A DNA stretch of 64,000 nucleotides from Chaetoderma sp. LZ-2023a (GCA_034401795.1 JAVVLW010001440.1:395501-459500), one strand, 5' to 3'. Shown: positions 1 through 13,300, counted from the stretch's first letter. Translations and numbers: made by a program. Notes: generated by a model not told the origin, from the sequence alone.

Positions 1-205
1 GATACCAGCGATCGAAAAGAAGAAGATGTTTAGTAAATAGTAAATCCATTAAAGGCATACAATTCGTACTCTTGCCTGACAGTTAAATGTGCATCGCTGA
101 GCTAAATACGCCATTCGGTGCGCATGTTGATTGTCACGCCAACCTACATGTGACGTAACTGATTATGACGCCATTTACTTGACTGACAGATCGGAGCTCT
201 CCATT
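1..205 (+). repeat. Fold-back MITE family A, inner arm fragment
   Basis: This is the inner part of the abundant family described at 48018-48420. It contains the 'attaaa-taga/gcatacaattcgtac' segment followed by the TGACG-rich tail ('gattatgacgccat', 'ttgactgacagatcgga'). The outer part and hairpin lie beyond the left window edge. It is non-coding, and the assignment rests on side-by-side similarity with the complete copies. Confidence 0.7.
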
Positions 206-919
206 GACAATTATCATACCCAACAATTTAATTTCGAATTTAGCAGTACGAATTATCGCACATAATTCCCCTATTCAAGACAGGGATAATTCTCCAATCC
301 CGTACATTTTCGATAACCTGGCGCGACCTTCGGAAAATCGGTCTACCGCAACAAGACATAGACCGGTATTTTCACACATTTCCCGGGACGTGCTTCCCTT
401 TTGTTTGTGTCCACTCACCCAGCCAAACCCGACGATCAGAATATGTTATATAAGTTGGTAGACATTTTGTTTATATGAATGGCATAAATCGCCAATCTTC
501 TAAACCTTGCAAGACGACTTGTTAAAGCCAAGGTCTTCCACAAACGATTTTCTAGCGTTGCTGAAAACTGTTGCTGTCTTAGACAGAAAGAGATTGTAGC
601 AACATGAATTTTTCATTTACCTCTTTTAAAGTCCTGGCTTTCATTGCCGATCTGTTTTTCGTTTTCTAAGTAGAGGTTTTCTTACATTGATGGCGTCGAC
701 AGCTGCGATTAAGGTACCGCCTAAGTATTGCCTGTGAGCGTGTGTACGTGCCTACCTATGCTTATGTAGGCCTAAACATGGACATGGAATATTGCAGGAT
801 TTCAAAAGGAGAGCTGTTGGTGTAGGAGATATGTGGCCATAAGATATCGGACAGAAAACGTGGTGCCAGCAAACCTGGAATGGGGTTCGTTTTCTATCCC
901 TTTTTACCATTTTCGATTG

Positions 920-1165
920 CAACACCGTTAACCCTTTAGTGCCTACGCTGGCACAAACAAGTCTATTCACTGGTCTTGAGAAATGTTCATTTGCTGAGCA
1001 AGAGAAGATTACGTTAGGAAATTTACCACTGGAATGACAGGTTTGAGAACCAAGACAGTCATTCCAATTATACATTCTGGAAATATTCTCCTATCTTGGT
1101 CTGCAAATTGACATCTTCTATGATAAGAGAATTGAAATTTCATAGCAAAAATTCATCCATTAAAC
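920..1165 (+). repeat. Small interspersed repeat, family D copy 1
   Basis: It shares an ordered series of blocks with 6895-7115: TTAACCCTTTA near the start, 'gttcatttgctgagcaagag', 'ttaccactggaatgac', and 'tattctcctatcttggtctg' near the end. The start resembles TTAA-target MITEs, but the right terminus is not clear, so the class is inferred. Confidence 0.5.
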
Positions 1166-2171
1166 GGTTAGGCTTACATTTGGCTATTGTGTATCGGTAT
1201 AATCTTCTGGTTAAAACATAAAAAACAGCGCCATATAAACATCTCTATAGCGGACGCTTGCTATTGCGGCTATACGGTTGTTGTTCTTTTTTATTTTTTA
1301 TTTTTTTCTTTTATTTTATTTCCAAACAAGTTTCAAACTTTCAAACAACCAGTAATTTATCCTGGCTATCCGGTCGATTGCCAACAACCCTCTCTGTCTG
1401 GGGTGGGTGATTGTCTTGGAATGGGGTAGGTGATTCTAACACGTCTGTCGGCTATATTGTAAGCAGTAGGCTAGCCAACACGGTTTCTCGCAGCAACTGT
1501 TAAATTATTTATGTTTTAGTGCAATTTTCAGCAAACTGTACGTATCATCATAAAGCACTACAATAGCAAGTCAAACATCTTTGCAAAATAGATTTTATAA
1601 CGTTTTCACTGCATAGTCTTAAATCATCGAGTGGTCATTTTAAGATTAGATAATTTCCGTCTAAAATAGCAAAAGATCTAGTTTAACTTGATGACTTTAC
1701 CAATTGTGATGAACAATGGGCATTGTTTATGTTCAATTGAAAAAGGATGGGACAAAGATTTATCCTACAAATTAGATTTTTACATATTTATATTCTACAG
1801 TAAACAGACATTCTAGCCAATAGTGTTAATTTGTTGGCAGACATTTCATTAATGAGAAATATTTTGATTTTAAGTTGAGCAATGCTCCAATTTTCTTACA
1901 ATCACATATATTCCAAAGTGCAGACACCTGTCATTTAAACCATTAAAACGACGTAATTTGCACATTGGCGGGATCCGTATAATGCACGTCATTAGAAAGC
2001 TAATGATCTTTCTGGTCATATGTGTTAAATTCTAAACAAATCGTAAATACAACCGGTATTTGCAGATTTTACAAAACTCACCTCTTTATTTCATAGTAAA
2101 TATTTGGACAAATTATATAAGCCAAAATAGCGCATGCGCACTGAGAATTGGTCGTCATTATTGATCATGTC

Positions 2172-2183
2172 TATTATTATTAA

Positions 2184-2214
<31 letters not shown>

Positions 2215-2220
2215 TTTATT
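2172..2220. repeat. (ATT)n microsatellite
   Basis: A trinucleotide run of ATT/TAT with one interruption. No coding role is seen. Confidence 0.9.
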
Positions 2221-2796
2221 AACTATTACATTATTATCCTCTATTCTATTATTCATGTTAATAGCAGATAATCGCATATTATGTTAGAAACATACAATGG
2301 TATTCTGGTCATATTACCTTCTCTTATCAGCAAAGTTAGTGTGCCAATGAGTCTGCGTCTATCCCTCATGACATAACACGACCATCATCTTAATAATTGA
2401 CAATGATATTGCACTGCAGTTTAAATTAACCATTACATGTTAGTATACAGCTGTCAACTATTTGATCTGTGCCATACACTCGGGGAACTTATAGTATTAA
2501 AGCATCGCCTGACACTTCGTGCACGTAAACGACACCTCAGATTATTTCCTGATATGAACACGTTCCTGTATTTCGCCTGCATAATTGTCTAATAGAAATA
2601 ACAGTGGGATTACATATAACACGCGCCGTTTTATTCTGCTAGAATTTATGAACTGCAAAGCTGTCAGTGAAATGGAAAAACTTGAGTCTACGCATACATC
2701 AAAGCGGCCAGAACAAATAAAAGAAAGACCGGCATGACGATCCTACATCAAATGAGTGAAAATGGCGATCACCTCCACGGAAACCTTCGTATACTG

Positions 2797-3147
2797 TTAA
2801 ATGTGCAGATTCACACCAAAATGCTTGAAAATAAAATTCTTAAAATTGTATACTTTTAGAGGCTTAACGTGTATGCCTCGACGGAATGAAACGAAATAAA
2901 TCTTAAAATATGATTTCATTCCGTATAAATGAATTTCGTATTTTTAGTAGTGAATGTGAATTAGGGACTCGTGCCTCTAATTCAATTGCGGAACGTAAAC
3001 AATTATATTAACTTATACGTAATGAAATCATCATATGCTAAGACTTATTTCGTTTCATTACATCTAGGCACACAATATAAGCCTCGAAAAGGATACAATT
3101 TTAACAATTTTATTCTTACCCATTCTGCTGTGAATCTGCACCTTTAA
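2797..3147. mobile_element. 351-bp MITE with ~130-bp TIRs and TTAA flanks
   Basis: The left arm (2797-2930) and the reverse complement of the right arm (3015-3147) align almost throughout. Shared blocks include 'gtgcagattcaca', 'aataaaattcttaaaattgta', 'gaggctta', 'gaatgaaacgaaataa' and 'tgatttcatt'. Both ends carry TTAA exactly at the repeat boundary, as expected for piggyBac- or Kolobok-type target duplication. It has no ORF, so it is non-autonomous. The superfamily is inferred from TTAA only. Confidence 0.85.
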
Positions 3148-5300
3148 GAGTAACTATACCAATGCATTGTGAAACTGCGCTCCACAGCAACCAGTCACCG
3201 CACATGTGCGTGATGGGCAAATCATAGGCTCTGACCAGAGAATAGCAGTTCAACTAATCAAGGACTGGTTTAAAGATTAGTTCTGGAAGCTGTGGATTCG
3301 GGCGCTTAACATTCCTATGAACACATATAACGATCTCAATTCAATTCAACTCAAATCGATTTCAACTTAACACTATACATTATTGTAGCGCAACAGCACT
3401 GATCATTGTCTGGAGATGTTGCTCTACTAAAGCCGGAGATCACGCGCGCTTAGAAATCTTTAACATTTTCAGTACATAGTGGGAGTACCTAGCAGGCTAG
3501 CAAGATGGCACCGTAAAACCTACCTGTTAAGTGTTTTACAATCAGAACTCTAGGCTCAATCTAATTTAAAGTAATTTCAAAATATTTTTTCAAATTGTAA
3601 ATCAATCAAATACGTACAATTCTTAGACCTTGGTAACGCATTTGATCATGCTGTCAGATAATTGAGTGAGAGATCGGATCCCTCAATTGGTTGATGTGCA
3701 TGATAGTCGATTAAGGAGACTAGGAATTTTCAAATTCGCCTGAAGTCACATACTTCAGTTCATCACGCAATTCACTTATTTTTGATGTACTGATATGTGC
3801 AATTGAAACGCATACGTATAATAGTGCGCTTTCAATTGCCAATGAATAGGCTGTTGATTGTGTTATACTTATTTTCATATTGAATGGCCGGGCGTTACTG
3901 CAGAGTTACTGAAAGCTCTTGCACTATCCTTGCCTCCATCCCTTACTATGTAATATATAAGCAATTATTTATGCAATCACGGTCTGCATCGGCGTGCTAC
4001 CATCTCCCTGTAAATTGATTTGCACGTGTATGTATAGACTGGTTTGTGTACGTATTCCCTTTACGTGCATGTGTGTGGGTGTATACATTTTATTAATCAT
4101 GTCTTTAGTATATTGCTAGTATATACATGTGGGCACTAACCATAACGCAAAGAGGCTGACAGGTGATTTCACGTTCAATAATGATGATGCCACTCAAAGG
4201 TCTTTGTGATTTATATGAATTGACATTTGAATGCCGCAAAACTCTGACAGTTCTTCCACTTCCCTCGGCGACAAAAGAAAGCAATCAACGACACACAATA
4301 TATCGAGCAAGTTCCCACTAATAACAATTGAGCTGCGATTTGAGTACTTCACATACGGAAGCGAAATCATATAAATTAGTTTCCGGGTGAAGATTAGTGT
4401 TTATGTCTAATTAATATTTGCAGGACCTGCCTTTATTGTGCTTGATCATTAACAACAATCTTGTCTTGTTTTTCGTGAGAGAACATCACAATACCATAGG
4501 TTGTCATACATAGTGCCCAATCTATGATAGGAATATACACTATTGACATATTTTGCCGCTAACCCCCGTGCTGGAAACGCGTACAATTTCGCAAAACTCT
4601 TTTAGTGGCATACGTAGTCAAAATCTGACATTGCCTCTGGTCGCAGTTGCGAACCTTCTATAATCAAGAACGGCATGCATTAAAATAGTTTTGTGGGACT
4701 TTTGGGTCCAACCTGACAATTCTGAGGCTGCCTACGCTAAATGTGACAACCCGTGACCATAGATATATATGTAGTAGAAGTCAACCGAGAAAAAATATAT
4801 AACATTTAATGGCGTCCGTTGTGGAATTCAAGATGGCTGTTATTATGATCCAGTGAACTAGATAAATGTTGCTCCGCTTTAGGGAGACTCGGATAAATCG
4901 GGGTATATATGTGTATGTCACAGTGTGATTAGGTTGTGATATAGAATCACTTTGGCAACGGCACCTTTGTGTTAGGTGGCGATACTCTGTGGATGAGTTG
5001 CCGCACTTCTCTTATTGATTCTATTAAATGGCCATAATTGTGAATATATTTCGAATTGTCGGCAGTGTGGCTATGCCAACTTCGCATACACACTCACATA
5101 ATAGCGACAGCAACAAAGTGAGGGCCCTGTTACCGCAACTATAAAGTCGGCAATGGCTGGGTGGGGGGTGGGGGTAAATTACTTGTCCAAGTGAGATGAT
5201 TGATTGACGAGAAGAAGTTGGATATGAGTATAATAGACTGTATGATGGGCCTCTTATCATGTATCACAGCAGCACAATATTCCACATACCATTACCCTAA
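3148..5300. other. Intergenic, nothing recognised
   Basis: AT-rich sequence with no ORF above about 80 codons of recognisable character, no tRNA-like boxes and no clear repeat except short GT-rich stretches near 4060. Confidence 0.6.
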
Positions 5301-5640
5301 TGGCCCTTTCCAGTTTTAGCTATGCCCCGCCCATCTCTAGCTAAGCTCTACCCAGTCTTCGCCCGTTTTGGGATCGATCTATCCCTGAACGCCATGACTA
5401 TAAATGTACAGAAAACTATACAGGTAAGCAGTTGAATATTTTGAAACTAATTTGACTGTTGCTGCATGTTTATTAAATAGGAAATACATACAATTCGTAC
5501 AGCAACACTTAGTCTGTCATCGCTTAAGCTTTCGCGACGAACCTTTCTACGCCATTCATGAAGTCATTGATTATGACGTCATCCTAAACGTCATGTAGTT
5601 GAGTATGACGTCATATGAGGGATGGATAAACTGGAAATGT
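5300..5640 (+). repeat. Fold-back MITE family A copy
   Basis: The outer box ('agctatgccccgcccatct', 'ttttgggatcgatctatccctga', 'aaactatacaggtaag') is followed by one half of the hairpin ('ttgaatattttgaaactaat'). The second hairpin half is deleted. Two palindromic TGACGTCA sites follow in the inner arm. It forms a head-to-head pair with 6460-6845. Confidence 0.85.
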
Positions 5641-6459
5641 ATATTGCGTTGCTGCTGTGGTTTTATGAGAGTTTACACGAAGCTGTCATTGTCAACAGTG
5701 GGGTGGGAGTAAGTGGAAAGGCACGACAATCGTTATTTACAATAATGTGTAGTGAGCGTTAATATATGTATTAGTACCCTTCCAATATCTTCCAATAATA
5801 GCGTAGAGATTTACAATATAATCGCATAGATAATGTTTCGTCTTTGTTTTATCCACAATTTAACTGTTAGTAATAGCCGGTCATTGACTTTATGTTCCCT
5901 ACGTCACGTATAATCTCCACAGGGTCTGGTTATGGTTAGCCTGTGGCTATGATTGCCGTTAGTATGTAATGGTGTGCTTTCAACGTCTTCTCTTCCAGGT
6001 GAACTGAATTTCTATTGTTCTTCAATTAACCCCAGTGCAAAATAAAACAAAACGCAATAATACTATTTTCCGTCACATGGCACCAAGCCCATGTTGAATG
6101 ACTTTTCTCTGAACGCAGCGTTTAAAGGCACGTGAATGATCACTATTTACTCATTTGACCTACTATTGTGAGTTGATGTTTGGCTTGGGAAAACAAGTAA
6201 CCATTGTGGAATTTAATGTACACTAGAGTAGCCGAGGAAACTGAAGATTGAGTTCGTATGTGAACAATGCCTGTTTGCCAAGTAGATGAATGCAGTTTGA
6301 AGAGTGAGATTGGAACTAGTATGCTCATAATATAATGTGTAAGCTTAATCTGTCTGCGCAGTATTTTTGATTAGAAGTAAGGATGGAGAAGGGTATGTAA
6401 CGGGTGATGTTCGATATGGCAATGTTTGTGTTCATGTGTCCGAAAAGTAAATATCGTAC
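5641..6459. other. Spacer between paired family A copies
   Basis: Sequence between the + and - oriented family A arms. No gene or repeat is recognised. It may be the interior of a longer fold-back element or unrelated host DNA. Confidence 0.5.
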
Positions 6460-6845
6460 ATCAATGACGTCACATGTAAGCTAACATCACAATACATAAA
6501 GCACGATAAGTGTACGATGAGTTTGTTTTTGGTAGATTTACTATTTAATAAACATTATGTTGAATATTTTGAAACTAATTTGACTTGGCGTTCTTGCTGT
6601 GATCGGCAGCAACCGAATCCAGTTTCATAGGTTTCAAAATACTGAACAGCTTACCTGTATAGTTACCTCAGAACAACCTCAAAAACTTAGGATTTTGTGA
6701 ATTCACTATACAAAGTATATAAATTGATTCTAAGAAGCGGAAACAGTGAAGGGAGCTTAGCTAGAAATGGGCGGGACATACTTAGAAACTGGCTGGGCAT
6801 ACCTGCAAGTGGGATAGGTATACCTAGAAATGAATCATTCTATTA
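6460..6845 (-). repeat. Fold-back MITE family A copy, inverted
   Basis: Reverse-oriented copy: 'atgacgtcacatg' in the inner arm, 'tttaataaacattatgttgaa', the hairpin half 'ttttgaaactaatttgac', then the remnant outer box ('agctagaaatgggcgggac'). The hairpin and the outer region are degraded. Confidence 0.75.
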
Positions 6846-6894
6846 CTTATAGCAGTATAAGCTGATGTTCAAGGGATAATTCACATGTACTGCC

Positions 6895-7115
6895 TTAATC
6901 GTTTAACCCTTTAACCCTCGAATTTGTTCAAGAAAATTTCTATTTTCTCATAGAAAATGTCCATTTGCAGAATAAGAGAAGGCTATTTTTGAAATCTTAC
7001 CACTACGATGACTGGCTCGGGTATCTAGCTAGTTATTCCAGTGGTACATTTTGAAAAATAGTATTCTCTTGGTCTGCAAAAGAACATATTTCCAAGACGA
7101 CTGCTTAACCTAGCT
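6895..7115 (+). repeat. Small interspersed repeat, family D copy 2
   Basis: Shares with 920-1165 the order TTTAACCCTTTAACC, 'gtccatttgcagaataagag', 'ttaccactacgatgac', 'tattccagtggtaca', 'tattctcttggtctgcaaa'. Similar length; non-coding. Confidence 0.5.
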
Positions 7116-8378
7116 TGGCGGCAATACACCTACTGAGAATCGTCGCGGGATCTGGCAGTGTTAACTTTACGGCAAATAGTCTTCAGAATATGATGTTCGT
7201 GTCTTTCATAAGAAGTTAACTGGAGATCTTGCTCAGATTTCAAGAACACTGTTCTCCAATACACGTGCTGATATCATACAGACAACTATTATATGTATCT
7301 TTGATTCTTTGTTTAAGTGGTGAATATCGCCAGAAACGTGACGCACATAGCGGATATACGATTCCATTATCCGCGGCCATTAAATCGGAATCCGCTATAA
7401 ATTGATTCGACGGAAATGATAGCTCGAACAATGGCAAGAAATGTATTGAAGCTGTGTGGCGGAACAAAATTACAATCATCAGAAGCAACGATTGACCCTT
7501 AAACGAGGCTAGACTCATCGCCTATGATCGGTAGAGGACGGCCTCTCCATGAATGCTGATTACAGTCTGACAACATTTCGCCGAATCAACGTAGATTTGG
7601 TCACATTCATTTTCGAAAGTGGAAATCAATATACGCAATCTTCCAGAAGAAGATTAATTTTCATGTCTGATCAGTTTTCGCTTGAGCTGCTTATATCGCT
7701 TGTATATCCAGAGCAATTTTGCCGTGTTTCTGCCTGACACGCATCACGCCATCCATTAATACAGTACTTTACAGTATGTAGACGTTCTCTCTCGAACTCA
7801 AGTACTATCTCCAAGCCCATAGAGTGCGCACATATTGGCATGCACAAGTGAATGAGTGTTCTAGAGTTCATGTAATTATTTCCAAACAAAACATTCTGAT
7901 ATCGCCACTGATGCTGCACTCTCCATACGGGATTAATTCACATGAAAGTTGTGATGATTTACAAATCGAATGAACCGTCTTGATAACTTCACAAGCATGA
8001 GCGTTTACAGGCAGCATAAGTTCTAGTAAACAATTGATCGATGACATCACAAAGCCGCAAATTCCACAAAGCCGGAAATTCCACAAAGCTGTATCATCCG
8101 GATTGATAAGCGATATGGATATGGAATCTACGCAAAGATTCTCTCATTGAGTAGTTATGGCTTTGGGAAGAAACTAAATACATATTACACATTGTTCAAA
8201 ACGTATTTTATTGTATCATATGCACAAACCGGTTGAGCTCAAATTCTAACAACCTATTTCCGCCTGCTCTATACTGAATAATTACAATAATAACACGGCA
8301 GCAAAAATATAAAGTAGTAAATAATATAAATATGTGTACATGTATCTAATCAACGTGTATAAACATATATTACAAGAA

Positions 8379-8441
<63 letters not shown>

Positions 8442-9309
8442 GAGAGAGGGGTGGTGGTGGCAGCGGTGATAGGGGAGCAATCACATCGATTATACTAAAA
8501 ATAACAATAATGCTAGCAATAGCCGTCAAGAGACGGAATATACACGACCACCACCACCATCACCACCACCACTAACCAACACCACCAGCCGCTCCAAACA
8601 TTTGAGGCAAACACACACCAAGAGTTGACATATCGTTATTTATATCATACAGTATTTTAGAAAAACCAATCAGTGAAAATTAAATCCTAACATTGCATCT
8701 CCCTTTAAAATATTTACTGAGAAAGATTATCATAAAGGCGATGGGACGGGCGCTTGCTATGATTGGTTGAGAGTTACTTGTGACCATTCGCTACTTAGAA
8801 TGGAACACAATTTAAAACGATAAATGCGGAGAGCTGTATCGTTGTATTTGTTATTCCTTTATATGCTGCATTAAGCGTTCGCTCATCAGACTGGATATCG
8901 AACTGGATATTTGAAATTATCCATAATTGTTTGTGCTGATTAGAGCAAAGTGACTACACACAGTAATTCAACTATGTAAAATATAGCCAGTAGTTTTCTC
9001 CAAAAGAACGACAGATGTGGTAACAGCTACGTCTCTAATAGATTGCTGCTAGAATTCAGCAAAATGTTGCTCAACCACTCTGCTTCATTTGTAGTCGGAT
9101 CTGAAAATCTTTCATTTAAATCTCTCGCGCGAGCATGAATCATATAGTTCAATGTCCACATGCCGCCATTGGATTGGATGTATTCAACCGATGTGTGACA
9201 TCAAATTAGCTTTATTAGCTAGTTGCAACTGATTCTTGGCGTTTTACTGATTCATTGGCTAGTATTTAATCCATTCCATTAACTAATTATTTGCTAATGC
9301 ACAGAAGGA
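7116..9309. other. Intergenic with GA microsatellite
   Basis: No gene is recognised; ORFs up to about 92 codons at 7240-8086 look like chance frames on both strands. It contains (GA)n at 8380-8448 and a GGT-rich run at 8450-8462 facing an ACC-rich run at 8548-8590, which could pair. Confidence 0.55.
8380..8448. repeat. (GA)n microsatellite
   Basis: An uninterrupted GA run with one GGGA break, followed by GGT-rich sequence. Confidence 0.95.
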
Positions 9310-9560
9310 TCTATTTTTGCTACACCACGCCCATTTCTAGTTAAGCTCCGCCCACTTTATATGCGGGTTAGAATCGATTTGAGACTTTGAAAGCTGAATT
9401 CCCCACATTTATACAGGTGAGAGGATGAACATTTTGGCAGTAATAACTACCAGTCACATTAATATAATTGCAAATTAATCAACAGCACCCATTGCTCGTG
9501 ACATCACCTAGTGTGTGACGTAATTGATTATTGCGTCAGATACTTGAGTGACAGCTCAGA
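9310..9560 (+). repeat. Fold-back MITE family A copy, diverged
   Basis: The outer box ('cacgcccatttctagttaagctccgccca', read in short blocks), an 'atcgattt' core, 'atacaggtgag', a degraded hairpin, and an inner arm with 'gacgtaattgattattgcgtca' in pieces. Older than most copies by eye. Confidence 0.7.
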
Positions 9561-11064
9561 TCCATCCATTGTTAATTCCATTTGAGATGCATTTTATAGC
9601 AGATATAAATTGTACGATAGAGCGTAAACCGTGCGACTTATTTAACGACAAACATTTCTGAAGTACAGCCAAACTAAATTTAACTAAACTCAAATTGTTA
9701 TCAAATCATTTATGTCTGGTTCGGCTAATTAATCAGCCATACATCACCCTAACAGTATCCAATATTCATATGCGCAGTAGCCCCAAACATTGGCATGAAT
9801 GGACATGTTACTGACATCTCAGGAATATGCATAATAATAAAATTTACAATTTGGTGGAAATGAGCTGTTAATCTCTACCCTCATTCATCTGATAATACCG
9901 CAAACAATTGACATTTCTTTTCCTTTATATATAACGTTGTGTTATTTCCTGGGTACATTGTGTGCATTGTGTGCTTGACGACAGGCTACTTTGAGAGGCT
10001 GTAATTCCAGAATGGTCCTTCATCAATATGCTTCCCGCCACCTAAACATAGGAATACAATGTAAATCCTATTACACTAGACCGAGAAACAATGACTGGAA
10101 AGAACGGTGGATGCATTACCACTAGCGATTGACTTGGCGCTAAAAGCCTTAAGATTTGTGTATATTTGGTACCATTTTAAGAAATTGTTCATAGACCTAT
10201 TCTAGTTCACTCAAAGTTGTTTGAGTTTAACTTCTCGAAATATCGGATGATTGAAGCGTCTGATTATTGCCACGGTGTAAACATGTCTTGCACTTCTATC
10301 TAAAGCTCAAATATCGGTACTCATCAATATTTTAATAAACTGATAAAATATAGAAATTTGCAAAAAGCAGAGAGGAATCGGTAGTCATAGATAAAAATGC
10401 TAGTGAACATACACATTTGACATAATATATGACCAGGATAGTAATACAAAATCGTATAACATCAACCTATTCATAATAGCAAGTTAGAAAACAAAACGAA
10501 TTGCCATGCCATTTCTATTTAGTCTTTGCATTTATTGTGAATCCTATAGGCGGCCATTCCCTTTACAAACAGCTACACCATATATTATATGCTAGAGTAT
10601 GACTGGGGAAGCTACATCAGCTATTATATTATAATATATCTTTTCTCATTTTCAGATCCTCAGCCAGTCTAAGCATAGACTGTGGTTGATTTTAAGTTAT
10701 TCCTGCTCGCTCAGAGCATAGTAATCATACTTCAACATACACCACTTTCGCACGACTATTGGGCTATCAATAATATAAAAATATCACTGGTTTACAATTA
10801 ATCTCTGAATGACTACTTATACATACAACACGAACTATGACAATATGACAGCATGAGTAATGCACAAACAATCGTCAACCAACTTTCTGTTACACGTAAT
10901 AGCAGTAGCAGAATACAGTGATAAATAATTCCCTAAGCTAAATGTACTTATGCCCCCTAACTGACTGCCATACTTACTGAGGTTTTCTATATTTGTATGT
11001 TAAGAATAATCTATTCTGAGAGAAAGAACATTCTTCCAACTAGTAGTTAATCTGAAATCAATGA
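9561..11064. other. Intergenic, nothing recognised
   Basis: No ORF of note and no structured repeat seen. AT-rich. Confidence 0.55.
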
Positions 11065-11415
11065 CTGAATCCCAGTTTAGCTATGCCCCAAACCGTCTCT
11101 GGATAAGCTCCGCCAACGCTTTTCCAGTGTTGGTATCGATCGACCCCTGAACTCACGGAATCTCACTTTCCAGAAAATCATAACTGTAAGCAGTTGAATA
11201 TGTTGAACTAATTTGATCGGATGATGTTGCTGCCTCTGCCTATTCAACATAATTTGTATTACATAGTAAAGACATACATTTAGTACAACTTGATGGACTA
11301 TTCCAGGTTTATTTCTTTCAATTATGATTGTGGATTTGAGACACTAGATTGTGATGTCAAAATATATGTGACGTAGTTGACTATGCCGTCAATACTTGAG
11401 TGATAGATAGGATTA
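11065..11415 (+). repeat. Fold-back MITE family A copy
   Basis: Outer box ('agctatgcccca', 'ggtatcgatcgacccctgaac'), 'aactgtaagcagttgaatat', a degraded hairpin with 'gatgttgctgcctctgcc', and an inner arm ('gtgacgtagttgactatgcc', 'gagtgatagatagg'). Paired head-to-head with 12110-12510. Confidence 0.8.
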
Positions 11416-12109
11416 ATTCGTCTCAGAGAATAAATTTAGAGGATATTTACTAGATACTGTTTTAGACACTATGGCTTATGTGTGAAATGTGTGTGCCAGC
11501 AATCGGAATAGCCATTGCATGCTATGATAATATTATTTAACAACCTAAATGCTAAAAACAGCACATTGGATATCTTAACTTATAAGATGTCCCATCAAGA
11601 GGTAACTAATCATGCATACTACGTTTATCCAGCCTGCTTATTAGTAAGATGGAACATGTACACACATTTAAATATACCTTTATGCGTTAACATCACCCAT
11701 CTGTAATGCCAATATTAAAGTGTATACATTGTAACAAGTATGGTTTTCTCCCTTTGGGAAAAGGCAAATTAATCGAGGCATACGTATTCTCTCCTAATAT
11801 CACTACATTGCGACTCAACTTGTTGCTTGCAACAGCTGTGTGTTTCAATGCAATCAATGATCTAAAGCAGAAGACCAAAGCTTAAACCGTTATGTCATTG
11901 TGAAAAAGGTATTCAATGAGATTCACGTCCGCAAACAATCACAGTATGATTTTATATCATCAATTCTGTGGAATATCATAGCCTACATCAAATTTTGTTT
12001 TAGCTAAATGAGTACTTCTCCATTGTTCACACGCCATGGATTTCTATTTAATACCATATTCTATATCAGCTTATAGATATCGATCAAGGTGGCCTTAGTA
12101 ACAATCAAC
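11416..12109. other. Spacer between paired family A copies
   Basis: Two chance ORFs of about 60 codons; nothing recognised. Confidence 0.5.
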
Positions 12110-12510
12110 ACTTAGACCAATTCATGAATCCATTTCCTCCGTCAATCACATGACGTCATAATCAGCTATGTGACGTGTAGGATGACGCCATAATCATTGC
12201 GTCATTCATGAGTCAATTTAGTCCGTCTTAAACGTGAATAGTCCGTCAGGTTGTATGCACTGTATGTCTTTACAATTTAATAAGCACGCTGTTGTATATT
12301 TTGAAACTAATTTGGCTGGACGCTGTTGTTGCCATAGGCAGCAACAGCTAGCACACAGTCAAATTAGTTTCAAAATATTCACCCAGGTTACCTGCATAGT
12401 TTTCTGAAGATTGATAGTGAAGGAGTTCAGGGATCGAACGATTCCAACGCGAGTGAGGTGTTGGTGGAACTGAGCTAGATGCGTGGGGCATAGCTAAAAC
12501 TGGAATGTCC
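12110..12510 (-). repeat. Fold-back MITE family A copy, inverted, with hairpin
   Basis: Inner arm with 'catgacgtcataatcagc', then a well-preserved hairpin: 'tattttgaaactaatttggc' and 'gtcaaattagtttcaaaata' around a GC-rich loop that itself pairs ('gttgttgccataggcagcaa'). Then 'gggatcgaacgattcc' and the outer box ending 'ggggcatagctaaaac'. Confidence 0.85.
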
Positions 12511-12772
12511 ATTCAGTCTTGTGTCTGCCGCAATATATGCCGTCCTACTAATTTTTTACTATTGCAAACATACATTTTTATCCCCTAGTGAAAGGCAAGC
12601 ACCTAATGGTCACTTAAATGTGCAGCCCCTTCAACAGCGAAAAACAATGGTTGGTGCAACTCATACAGCACTGCAATATTTCACACCAAGATCAACAAAA
12701 CATGTTGAAATTGTTAGACAATTCACCCCACTGAATAATGATGTTATATTGATATCAGAGATATAAAAGTTG

Positions 12773-12809
12773 TCAGAGACTATATGCAAACACGAAGACG
12801 GGAGCAGCA

Positions 12810-12858
<49 letters not shown>

Positions 12859-12921
12859 CATTATCAGCGGCAATAACGGAAGCAGCAGCATCGGCATCAG
12901 CATCATCATCACCGCCATCAT

Positions 12922-12971
<50 letters not shown>

Positions 12972-13210
12972 GCGGCAGCAGCAGAAGCAACAGTAGCAGT
13001 AGTAGCAATAGCAGCAGTAACAGCAGCACCAGTACCAATACCAGCAGCTGCAGCTGTCATCATCGTCGTCGGCGGCGCCATCGCTATGGCCTTCACAAGC
13101 GCGTCTTTAGATGTCGCTGTTTCGTCCTCAAGAGTGGTAAAACTGAACTGCACATCTGATTCACGGAAAGGAGTGTAAGGTATGGTATGTTCCAACCTAA
13201 GTCTGAACAA
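12773..13210 (-). other. Trinucleotide-repeat block with a possible minus-strand exon
   Basis: From 12801 to about 13040 the DNA is a compound (CAG)n/(CAT)n/(TAG)n repeat, so the long homopolymer frames here (poly-Ser, poly-Leu, poly-Ala) are repeat artefacts. The non-repetitive flank at 13050-13190 is open on the minus strand and reads as ordinary protein (ESDVQFSFTTLEDETATSKD), which could be an exon edge running into the repeat. No homologue is recognised. Confidence 0.3.
12801..13040. repeat. Compound (CAG)n/(CAT)n trinucleotide repeat
   Basis: Alternating runs of CAG, TAG and CAT/ATC with scattered substitutions over about 240 bp. Open in several frames because no stop can arise in many of the units. 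Confidence 0.95.
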
Positions 13211-13300
13211 ATAGAACGAACCAGTTAAAGTTGAATGTATTTTCGGGCTGTCGAATATATGGCAAACAGCTCACAGTCCACATCAATATGAACGCTCTGG

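Larger units (their letters stand above)
206..2796. other. Intergenic, no gene recognised
   Basis: Only short chance ORFs (up to about 107 codons) with no recognisable domain are present. Within it lie a family D repeat (920-1165) and an ATT microsatellite (2172-2220). The remainder is unremarkable AT-rich sequence. Confidence 0.6.

Noticed and set aside
12661-13210. Long poly-Leu, poly-Ser and poly-Ala frames on both strands
   Set aside because: They are produced by the CAG/CAT/TAG trinucleotide array; open frames on both strands and in three phases are expected from such repeats.
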